This document shows, one piece after another, positions 1 to 5,269 of a stretch of DNA of 5,269 bases. Position 1 is the first letter of the stretch. Each line of letters starts with the position of its first letter. The stretch covers positions 1-5,269 of the forward strand of contig JBJMHP010000282.1 of the NCBI GenBank assembly GCA_045807325.1, read 5' to 3'. The position numbers and the translations under genes were made by a program. This stretch comes from CALGFH01 sp045807325. GTDB lineage: Bacteria > Actinomycetota > CALGFH01. Below the pieces are notes generated by a model, which worked only from the letters and a program-made list of their open reading frames with translations, was not told where the DNA came from and did no database searches.

Positions 1-87
1 GCTCTCCAGCAGTGGCACCAGTTGGGGCTTCGGCAGCTGAGACGGCCTACGCCCGAACAGCTACCGAGCGCTGGGGACAAGGAATGA
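1..87 (+). CDS. Possible C-terminal end of a plus-strand gene cut by the window edge
   Basis: A frame open from the first base encodes 28 residues ending PTPEQLPSAGDKE before TGA at 85-87. The composition is protein-like, but third-position GC is only moderate and another forward frame is also open here. If real, it would converge on the three-gene minus-strand block. I do not recognise it. Confidence 0.2.
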   Translation, partial: ALQQWHQLGLRQLRRPTPEQLPSAGDKE

Positions 88-102
88 CCCAATGTGGCCC
101 TG

Positions 103-167
103 GGCGACCCTAACCGTTCACCGGAGCCTGATGGTGTGCGAGCACCGAGCCGTTCACCTGGGTCGCC
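103..167. repeat. Small nested repeats beside the tRNA fragment
   Basis: An inverted repeat, GGCGACCC (103-110) and GGGTCGCC (160-167), encloses a direct repeat CCGTTCACC (114-122 and 150-158, 36 bases apart). In the centre is a five-pair hairpin GGTGT-GCGA-GCACC (133-146, one G-U pair). The right arm ends exactly at the CCA of the tRNA fragment. Such short repeats can arise by chance at this GC content, but the nesting and position could mark protein-binding sites of a recombination locus. Confidence 0.3.
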
Positions 168-210
168 TGGTGGGCGTGGTTGGGTTCGAACCAACGGCTT
201 CTGCCGTGAC
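168..210 (-). other. Partial tRNA: 3' half with CCA end (possible att-site remnant)
   Basis: Read on the minus strand, the sequence gives GTCAC (end of an anticodon loop), GGCAG (3' side of an anticodon stem), AAGCC (five-base variable loop), a perfect T-arm GTTGG-TTCGAAC-CCAAC, CACGCCC (3' acceptor strand), discriminator A and CCA. Every expected 3'-half element is present with correct spacing. The 5' half is absent: the preceding bases do not supply CTGCC, a D-arm or GGGCGTG, and instead run into the SWIM gene end at 252. It is therefore not a functional tRNA. Discriminator A and a GGGCG-type acceptor suggest valine; GTC at the anticodon would suggest aspartate, whose discriminator is normally G. 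A 3' half beginning in the anticodon loop is typical of the tRNA copy left by a tyrosine integrase. It could also be a decayed tRNA gene. Confidence 0.62.
194..207 (-). terminator. Weak candidate terminator hairpin after the SWIM gene
   Basis: ACGGC-AGAA-GCCGT forms a five-pair stem with a four-base loop, 44 bases past the SWIM stop codon in the direction of transcription. No U-tract follows, and the bases are equally explained as part of the tRNA fragment they overlap. It is the only hairpin seen directly after the operon, so a terminator role is possible but poorly supported. Confidence 0.2.
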
Positions 211-251
211 GCTCCTGTGTTGGTCGGTGCGTATCCCGCTGTTCGTGAGAG

Positions 252-1154
252 CTACCCAGGGTCCTCTGCGAGCGCGCGGCGCTCGGCGGCGACGGTCAAG
301 ATCCGGTAGGCGGGGGCGAGCAGTTCGGCAAGGTCCCGGCCCGCCACGTCCACCGCCGGTGGGTCGAGCTGGCGCAGCAGCGCGTCGGGGACTTCGGCTG
401 CCCGCGGGCGGACCCGGAGCGCGCCAAGGTCGCCCGCCGACCAGAAGCGGTCCACGCATTCGGTCAGTGGCGGCGCCTCGAGCGGCGGGACCAGCCCGCC
501 GTCGTCGCCCGGGTCCGGCCCGCCGGCCTCGGACGTCCCGGGTGCCTCGGCCGGGCTGGTATCGCCGCCCCGCAGCGCGCGCAGGCGGCCGAGCAGCTCG
601 CCCCTGGTCCGGCCCCGCCAGGCGAAGATCAGGAACGGGTCGTCGTCGAACGCCTCGGCGAGCAGGTAGTAGACGGCGGCGACGTGCTTGCACGGGTTGG
701 ACCAGTCCGGGCAGGAGCACGAGCTGGCCAGGTTCCGGGGCGAGGCCGGGAACAGCGACACCCCGGCGGCGGCGAACGCCTCCTCGATGTCGTGGGGCAT
801 CTCGCCCGCGAGCAGCCAGGCTGCGAATGCCGCCCGGCCGGCCATGGCCTGCTCGACCCGCTCCCAGTCGGAGGGGCCCAGTACCGGCGTCTCCAGCCGC
901 ACCCGGTAGGGCCGAACCCGCGAGCCCTGCACCCGGGCGCTCACCAGCCCGGCCGCCACCTGGAGGTCGAGCACCTGCCCGGCCCGCGCGTAGCGGCGCC
1001 CACGATCCAGGCGGCCACCCAACCGGAACGACTCCAACAAGTCGATGAACCGCCTGGACCACCAGGTCTCCCCGATCGCGCCGCGCCGGCTGCGAGCCTT
1101 CAGCCCGCCCTCGACCGGGCGGGGGCGCGACGGCGGCGGGTACCAGCCGCTCAC
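252..1154 (-). CDS. SWIM zinc-finger protein, partner of the SNF2 ATPase
   Basis: Predicted 300-residue protein with a SWIM-type zinc finger, a small metal-binding fold thought to bind DNA or proteins. The motif CSCPDWSNPCKH is complete: C146, C148, C155 and H157 are the expected zinc ligands. The N-terminal part (about 14-125) has the conserved pattern of actinobacterial SWIM proteins, including GAIGETWWSRRFIDLLES (25-42) and VQGSRVRPYRVR (75-86). After the finger comes a conserved helix (AAVYYLLAEAFDDDPFL), then a Pro/Gly/Asp-rich linker (about 196-228) and a C-terminal helical tail. I chose the GTG at 1154 because it overlaps the helicase stop in a GTGA junction, and homologues begin close to the W-Y-P-P sequence that follows. 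An upstream in-frame ATG at 1223 would add 23 Arg/Ala-rich residues inside the helicase gene and is unlikely. By context it works with the helicase; a SNF2-SWIM gene pair is known in other bacteria. No catalytic motif is seen. Confidence 0.92.
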   Translation of the reverse strand: MSGWYPPPSRPRPVEGGLKARSRRGAIGETWWSRRFIDLLESFRLGGRLDRGRRYARAGQVLDLQVAAGLVSARVQGSRVRPYRVRLETPVLGPSDWERVEQAMAGRAAFAAWLLAGEMPHDIEEAFAAAGVSLFPASPRNLASSCSCPDWSNPCKHVAAVYYLLAEAFDDDPFLIFAWRGRTRGELLGRLRALRGGDTSPAEAPGTSEAGGPDPGDDGGLVPPLEAPPLTECVDRFWSAGDLGALRVRPRAAEVPDALLRQLDPPAVDVAGRDLAELLAPAYRILTVAAERRALAEDPG

Positions 1155-4100
1155 TCGACCACCGCCTCGGCGCGCAGCGCGACCAGCTCCCGCAGCTCGC
1201 CGGTCGACAGCTCGGTGAGCCACGCCTCCCCGGTGCCGACGATGCGGGCGGCCAGCCCCCGTTTCTCCTCCATCATCCGGTCGATGCGCTCCTCCAGCGT
1301 GCCCACGCAGACCAGCTTGCGGACCTGCACGTCGCGGCGCTGGCCGATCCGGAACGCCCGGTCGGTGGCCTGGTCCTCAACCGCCGGGTTCCACCAGCGG
1401 TCGAAGTGGACGACGTGGTTGGCGGCGGTCAGGTTCAGCCCGGTCCCGCCCGCCTTGAGCGACAGCAGGAACAGCGCCGGCCCGCCGTCACTCTGGAACC
1501 GCGCGACCAGCTGGTCGCGGGCCTTCTTCGGGGTGCCGCCGTGCAGGTACAGGACCTCCCGGTCCAAGCGGGTGGCCAGATGGCGCTGCAGCTGCTGCCC
1601 GAACTCGGCGAACTGGGTGAACACCAGCGCCTTGTCGCCGGCCGTGAGCGCCTCCTCAAGCAGCTCCTCCAGCCGCTCCAGCTTGCCCGAGCGTCCGCCC
1701 AGGCCGGAGGCGTCGGCCAGCAGCTGGGCCGGGTGGTTGCAGACCTGCTTGAGCTTCAGCATCGTCGCCAGCACCAGGCCCCTGCGCTCGATGCCCTCGC
1801 TCTGCTCGACTCTGGCCAGCATATCGTCCACGACCGCCTGGTAGAGCGTGGCCTGCTCGCGGGTCAGGTTGCAGTACACCTTCATCTCCAGCTTGGCTGG
1901 CAGGTCGGCGATGACTGAGCGGTCGGTCTTCACCCGGCGCAGCACGAACGGGCCGGTGAGACGCTTGAGCAGCGTGGCTGCGTCCTCGTCGTGGAAGCGC
2001 TCGACCGGGACCGCGAACCGGGCGCGGAACGCCCGCGCGGAGCCGAGCAGCCCAGGGTTGAGGAACTCCATGATCGACCACAGCTCGGCCAGCCGGTTCT
2101 CCACCGGGGTGCCCGTCAGCGCCACCCTCCGGGGCGCGCGCAGAGACCGGACCGCTTGTGACTGTCTGGCCGCGCTGTTCTTCACGTTCTGCGCCTCGTC
2201 GAGCACGATCCGCGCCCAGGGGACCTCGGCCAGCGCGTCGCGGTCGCGGGCGGCCAGGGCGTAGGTCGTGACGACCAGGTCGGCCTGCTCGGCGGTCTCG
2301 CTGAAGGCCGGCCCGGTCAGGCGCTCGGCCCCGTGGTGGACGTGGACCGCCAGCCCGGGCGTGAACCGCTCGGCCTCCCGCTGCCAGTTGCCGACCACCG
2401 ACATGGGACACACGAGCAGGGTCGGGCCGGGCGACGCCCCGCCCGTACGCTCGGCCGCCAGCACCGCAAGGGTGGTCGGGCTCTTGCCCAGGCCCATGTC
2501 ATCGGCCAGGCAGGCGCCAAGCCCGAGGTGGCCGAGGAAGCTGAGCCAGGCAAGGCCGCGCTCCTGGTAGGGGCGCAGGCGGCCGTGGAAGCCGGGCGGG
2601 GTCGCCATCGACTCCAGACGGCGGTCGGCGGCGGCCAGCAGGTCGCGGACCCAACCCTGGGCGTCGACCGCCACCACGGGGAGACCCGCCTCGGTGGCCT
2701 GGAGCCCGAGCGCGGTCCGCAGCAGCTCGGCGGCACTCATCTCGCCGGTGCCATCCGGGTGGGCTGAGGTCTGCCGCTCAAGAAACCCGAGCGCGCGGTC
2801 CAGCTCCTCCGGATCCAGCTCCACCCATCGGCCGCGGACCCGCACCAGCGGCAGCTTGAGCCGGGCGAGCTCGCGCAGCTCCTCGGCCGGGAGGGGGTCG
2901 TCGCCCAAGGCGAGCTGCCACCGGTAGTCGACCAGGCTCTCGAGCCCCATCCCGCCGGGGGCAGCCGTGGCCGAGTCCGCCTCCTGCGCGGGTCGGGCGG
3001 TCAGCTTGAGCCCGAGGCGGGCCGAACGCGACCGCCACCACGACGGGGTCAGCACGCCGAAGCCGGCCTGGGCGAGCAGCGAGGCGGCCTCCCGCAGGAA
3101 GCGGTACGCGCCCTCGGTGTCGAGGTCGAGCGCGACCGGCCGGCGCTCGGCGAGCGCCCGCTCCAGCTCCGGGTACAGCCGGGTCGCCCGGCCCAGGTCG
3201 GCCAGCAGGCGCTCCTGCGGATGCTCGACCCGGCCGCTGGTTAGGGCGAGACCGCTACCCGCGCGCCACACCTCGGCCGCCGGGACCAGCAGGCTGGGGT
3301 CATCGGCGCCTTGGAGCAGCAGCTCCAGCCGCCAGACCACATCGGATGGCACTCGGTCCGGGTGGCGGCCGTCGCCGGGTGGGAGCAGCCGGAAGCAGGT
3401 GCGTACGCCCTCGGCGGCGGGCAGCCCGGAGCGTCGCCACTCCTCGAGCGCCCGCGCCAGCTTGGCCAGCTCGGCTGGGTCGGCGTCGACCACCGGGGTG
3501 GCCGCGGTGAGCGCGCCCAGCCAGGCCGTCGTGGCCGGAAGCCGGGCCGGGCGCCGTCCCAGCTTGCTCGGGAGGAGGGAGCGACCCGCCAACGCCTCCC
3601 GGACGACCGCATCGGTCAGCGCCTCGAGCGCCGCCCCGAGTACCACCTGCGGGGGGCAGCCCTCCAACTCGGGGCCGTCGGCCGCCGACCCGCTAGCGGC
3701 CCGCTCGGCCCGGCAGCTCGGCGGCATCGCGCAGGCCAACAGGGCCAGCTGCCCGGCGTCGCGGGGTGCGGGCAGCGGCCGCCAGCGGGCGGCCGGGTAG
3801 CCGCCCTCCTCGACCAGCGCGGGCAGGACTCGTCCGGCCGCGGCCAGTTCGCAGGCCAGCTTGGCGACCTCAGCCAGGTACCGCAGGGAGGCACCCGCCC
3901 TGAGCGCCTCGGGTGGGACCAGCAGCAGGTCGACGGCCGCACCTGGGGCAATGGCGAGGGCGGGGACCTGCCAGGGGGCGAGCCCGGCCGGGGACTCGGG
4001 TGCCAGCGCCTGCCCGCGCACCAGCTCAGGGGACGCGAGCGGCCCGCGCCGGCCGCTCGGGAGCAGCAGCGTGAGCTCGGCGTCGACGGCCGCGCCTTCG

Positions 4101-4282
4101 GGCAAGTCGTCGCCGAGCAGCTCGCGCAGCCCCGGCGTCGGGCAGGCGAACGGGTGCAGGCGGGGCTGCGGCACCCTGGCGGGGCGGCCCCGCCTTGGTG
4201 GGACGGTGGCCGGCAGCGCCGGGTCCTCCGCCCACAGGCACAGCCGGCCGGAGGCCGACCAGAGCGCGTGAACAGCAAGCAC
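1151..4282 (-). CDS. helZ: SNF2/Swi2-family DNA-dependent ATPase (HelZ/Rv2101-like)
   Basis: Predicted 1043-residue superfamily 2 ATPase of the Snf2 class: ATP-driven translocases on double-stranded DNA that remodel protein-DNA complexes rather than unwind strands. The N-terminal third is a poorly defined alpha/beta region. About 382-507 matches the bacterial SNF2-associated domain (DUF3670), with GFGVLTPSWW and PLVRVRGRWVELDPEEL. The ATPase core follows: Q-motif (RPYQERGLAWL, Q573), Walker A (DDMGLGKS, K600), motif Ia (LLVCPMSVVGNW), DEAQ box (695-698), TGTP (723-726), then lobe 2 with LSLKAGGTGLNL (motif V) and DQATDRAFRIGQR (motif VI). All motifs are intact and no frameshift is seen. Length and sequence resemble Mycobacterium tuberculosis HelZ (Rv2101), recalled rather than searched. 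I chose GTG 4282 because HelZ begins at the equivalent of LAVHALW and it lies 11 bases after the upstream stop. A GTG at 4336 would add 18 residues and overlap the UPF0158 gene by 43 bases. Neither start has a strong Shine-Dalgarno, suggesting translational coupling. Confidence 0.95.
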   Translation of the reverse strand: MLAVHALWSASGRLCLWAEDPALPATVPPRRGRPARVPQPRLHPFACPTPGLRELLGDDLPEGAAVDAELTLLLPSGRRGPLASPELVRGQALAPESPAGLAPWQVPALAIAPGAAVDLLLVPPEALRAGASLRYLAEVAKLACELAAAGRVLPALVEEGGYPAARWRPLPAPRDAGQLALLACAMPPSCRAERAASGSAADGPELEGCPPQVVLGAALEALTDAVVREALAGRSLLPSKLGRRPARLPATTAWLGALTAATPVVDADPAELAKLARALEEWRRSGLPAAEGVRTCFRLLPPGDGRHPDRVPSDVVWRLELLLQGADDPSLLVPAAEVWRAGSGLALTSGRVEHPQERLLADLGRATRLYPELERALAERRPVALDLDTEGAYRFLREAASLLAQAGFGVLTPSWWRSRSARLGLKLTARPAQEADSATAAPGGMGLESLVDYRWQLALGDDPLPAEELRELARLKLPLVRVRGRWVELDPEELDRALGFLERQTSAHPDGTGEMSAAELLRTALGLQATEAGLPVVAVDAQGWVRDLLAAADRRLESMATPPGFHGRLRPYQERGLAWLSFLGHLGLGACLADDMGLGKSPTTLAVLAAERTGGASPGPTLLVCPMSVVGNWQREAERFTPGLAVHVHHGAERLTGPAFSETAEQADLVVTTYALAARDRDALAEVPWARIVLDEAQNVKNSAARQSQAVRSLRAPRRVALTGTPVENRLAELWSIMEFLNPGLLGSARAFRARFAVPVERFHDEDAATLLKRLTGPFVLRRVKTDRSVIADLPAKLEMKVYCNLTREQATLYQAVVDDMLARVEQSEGIERRGLVLATMLKLKQVCNHPAQLLADASGLGGRSGKLERLEELLEEALTAGDKALVFTQFAEFGQQLQRHLATRLDREVLYLHGGTPKKARDQLVARFQSDGGPALFLLSLKAGGTGLNLTAANHVVHFDRWWNPAVEDQATDRAFRIGQRRDVQVRKLVCVGTLEERIDRMMEEKRGLAARIVGTGEAWLTELSTGELRELVALRAEAVVE

Positions 4283-4293
4283 CGGACCGCGGA

Positions 4294-5022
4294 TCAGGCC
4301 CGCAGGGCAGGCTTGAGGGCGTGCATGGCCAGCCACGCCCGGGCCCGCCCGCGCCGGCGGTCGCCGGAGAAGACGTGCCAGCGGGTCAGCTCATCGGGAT
4401 CGCGATCCAGAACGTCCTTGAAGCGGCGAAAGGCGCCGCGCCCGTCCAGCGCGACCTCCAGACGGTCGCCCAGCACCGAGTCGGTCACAGTGGTGGCGAA
4501 GTCAACCATGTCCCGGTAGGCGGCCCCCGAGCCGACGCCGTTGATCCACAGCCAGCGGTCGGGATCCTCGACGTTAGCTGGCTCGTCCTCGCCAAGCCCG
4601 AGACCTTCGCCGCCGTCGAGACCCTCCGCCTCGGCCGACCAGATCTCCCCGGTCTCAACATCCAGCCGGCCGCCGCCGTCGACCGGGCTGCTCTCCAGGC
4701 AGCTCGACAGCTCATCCAGGTCGACCGGGACCGGCCGGCGCATGAGCACCGCTCCCCCGAGGGCCGCCGCCAGCTCCTCGGCCAGCTTCTCGTCGCCCTC
4801 GGCCATACGCTCGCGCAGGGCATCCAGGCAGGCGCCGGCCAGCTCCCGTGCGCCCCCCGTCTGCTGCCGCAGCGCCACCAGCAACCCGTCGCCGGCCAGC
4901 TGCAGCACCGACTCGAGCGGCCGCTCGCGGAGCGCTGCAAGCACGGCCTGGCCGTCACCCCAATAGACCGCGCCACGCAGTTCCTGCACCGCCGCCTTGT
5001 CCCAGCCGTTCGCCTGCCCCAC
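4294..5022 (-). CDS. UPF0158-family protein with N-terminal helical extension
   Basis: Predicted 242-residue soluble protein. Residues about 95-235 match the uncharacterised UPF0158 family: a start like PVPVDLDELSSCLES, then GGGRLDVETGEIW (116-128), DPDRWLWI (154-161), and the most diagnostic stretch GRGAFRRFKDVL (194-205), ending in RARAWLAMHAL. An acidic, Gly-rich insert (about 130-152) separates two parts of the core. The first 90 residues are a separate, mostly helical region (WDKAAVQELRGAVYWGDGQ onward) that classical short UPF0158 proteins lack; I cannot name it. No signal peptide or membrane segment is seen. Function is unknown. Start: GTG 5022 has GGTGG six bases ahead and lies just before the conserved-looking W-D-K-A-A; a GTG at 5046 would start inside a hairpin. 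The frame stays open to the window edge (also ATG 5241), but that upstream stretch has poor third-position GC. It precedes the helicase by 11 bases, so it probably heads the operon. Confidence 0.83.
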   Translation of the reverse strand: MGQANGWDKAAVQELRGAVYWGDGQAVLAALRERPLESVLQLAGDGLLVALRQQTGGARELAGACLDALRERMAEGDEKLAEELAAALGGAVLMRRPVPVDLDELSSCLESSPVDGGGRLDVETGEIWSAEAEGLDGGEGLGLGEDEPANVEDPDRWLWINGVGSGAAYRDMVDFATTVTDSVLGDRLEVALDGRGAFRRFKDVLDRDPDELTRWHVFSGDRRRGRARAWLAMHALKPALRA

Positions 5023-5039
5023 TGTCCACCACCGCGTCG

Positions 5040-5059
5040 CTCCCACCTTGCAGGTGGAG
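5040..5059 (-). promoter_or_regulatory. Hairpin between small-ORF stop and UPF0158 start
   Basis: In the minus-strand transcript CCACCU pairs with AGGUGG across a GCA loop (six perfect pairs). Two further pairs follow beyond a single bulged base. The stem begins one base after the TAG of the 55-codon frame and ends 17 bases before the UPF0158 GTG at 5022. No U-run follows, so it is not a classical terminator. Its position fits a structure opened or closed by ribosomes on the small frame, but no function is shown. Confidence 0.4.
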
Positions 5060-5060
5060 G

Positions 5061-5228
5061 CTACCGCGAAAGCGGTGACATCTCCGGCGCTGGCGGTGCC
5101 GGCCGGACGCCATGGCTGAAGCTGGAGACGGCGACCGCGTCGTCGTGGTCGCGAGACACCGCCCGGCCCAGCTGATCGAGTCGGCGACGCTCCTGGTCCA
5201 ACAGGGCTCGCGCCCGCGCCTTGTCCAC
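5061..5228 (-). CDS. Small hypothetical ORF (55 aa), possible truncated gene or leader frame
   Basis: A 55-codon frame starting at GTG 5228 and ending in TAG. The start has GAGGAG (5239-5234) with 5 bases of spacing, the best ribosome binding site in the window. Third codon positions are mostly G or C over the first 45 or so codons, better than the competing frame, which supports real translation. The first 25 residues (DKARARALLDQERRRLDQLG) are charged and likely helical, loosely like the N-terminal helix of actinobacterial TraR/DksA-type proteins. The tail turns Pro-rich (RPAPPAPEMSPLSR), with no zinc-finger Cys. It could be a genuine small protein, the 5' end of a truncated gene, or a translated leader, since a hairpin follows its stop and the UPF0158 start is 38 bases away. 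The TraR/DksA resemblance is weak and I would not name it on that basis. Confidence 0.45.
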   Translation of the reverse strand: MDKARARALLDQERRRLDQLGRAVSRDHDDAVAVSSFSHGVRPAPPAPEMSPLSR

Positions 5229-5233
5229 CCGAG

Positions 5234-5239
5234 CTCCTC
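5234..5239 (-). promoter_or_regulatory. Strong Shine-Dalgarno for the 55-codon frame
   Basis: GAGGAG on the minus strand, followed by CTCGG and the GTG at 5228. It decides the start of the small frame. It also overlaps an ATG at 5241, arguing against that ATG as the start of the UPF0158 protein. Confidence 0.55.
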
Positions 5240-5269
5240 ATCAGCGACTTGGCCAGCGGATTGCCTGCT

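Larger units (their letters stand above)
88..251. other. Intergenic region left of the operon
   Basis: This stretch has no supported protein gene. It holds the repeats at 103-167 and the partial tRNA at 168-210. Forward frames through it, which contain GVVGFEPT- or WVRTNGFCR-like sequence, are translations of the antisense of the tRNA fragment, a common annotation artefact. Confidence 0.6.

Noticed and set aside
48..210. A permuted tRNA, with GGGCGTA (minus strand, 54-48) as a displaced 5' acceptor strand
   Set aside because: The bases after GGGCGTA do not form a D-arm or the 5' side of an anticodon stem, and one acceptor pair is wrong, so it is chance similarity.
154..257. A complete tRNA using GTAGCTC near 250 as its D-arm
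   Set aside because: The TAGCTC there includes the SWIM stop codon, the spacing to the T-arm is too long for a normal tRNA, and no 5' acceptor strand complementary to CACGCCC is present.
92..1048. Long forward open frame with an Arg/Pro-rich product, and a companion frame at 94-309
   Set aside because: It lies antisense to the SWIM gene. The product is dominated by Arg, Pro, Ala and Gly, as expected of a GC-rich shadow frame, and its GFEPT-like start is the antisense of the tRNA fragment.
1151..4336. DISARM or another SNF2-containing defence system
   Set aside because: The domain order matches housekeeping HelZ-type helicases with a SWIM partner. No methyltransferase, phospholipase-D-like, nuclease or other defence partner gene is in the window.
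3311..4519. 402-codon forward open frame
   Set aside because: It spans the antisense of the helicase and of the UPF0158 gene end, has Gln/Gly/Arg-rich low-complexity content and no recognisable domain; the minus-strand frames show conserved motifs.
4294..5241. UPF0158 protein starting at ATG 5241 (315 residues)
   Set aside because: The extra 73 residues are Gly/Pro/Arg-rich with poor third-position GC, the ATG overlaps a Shine-Dalgarno for another frame, and that frame is better supported as coding.

Overview
The window is high-GC DNA (roughly 70% by eye) with strong G/C at third codon positions. Gene content and protein similarity point to an actinobacterium (Actinomycetota); nothing visible places it more finely. 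All three confidently called genes lie on the minus strand and read from right to left in a tight block: a UPF0158-family protein (5022-4294), a large SNF2-type ATPase resembling mycobacterial HelZ/Rv2101 (4282-1151), and a SWIM zinc-finger protein (1154-252). The helicase starts 11 bases after the UPF0158 stop, and the SWIM gene overlaps the helicase stop in a GTGA junction, so the three are probably one translationally coupled operon.

Right edge (5023-5269): a 55-codon minus-strand reading frame (5228-5061) has a clear Shine-Dalgarno sequence and coding-like codon use. Its stop is followed one base later by a compact hairpin lying just ahead of the UPF0158 start. It is either a small gene, the broken 5' end of a longer gene, or a leader frame controlling the operon.

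Left edge (1-251): there is no confident protein gene. About 40 bases beyond the SWIM stop, on the same strand, lies a good copy of the 3' half of a tRNA (end of the anticodon loop, variable loop, T-arm, acceptor strand, discriminator A, CCA) without a matching 5' half. This is what an attachment-site remnant of a tRNA-integrating element looks like, and small direct and inverted repeats sit beside it. A plus-strand frame open at the left edge and ending at 87 may be the C-terminus of a convergent gene.

Function: the helicase is a Swi2/Snf2 double-stranded-DNA translocase with the bacterial SNF2-associated N-terminal module. The SWIM protein carries an intact C-x-C-x6-C-x-H zinc site and is the usual partner of such ATPases, probably giving DNA or protein binding. 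The role of the UPF0158 protein is unknown; its place at the head of the operon links it to the pair by context only. No complete defence system, CRISPR array, integrase or transposase is visible. The SNF2-SWIM pair is a known arrangement; the less ordinary parts are the edges.
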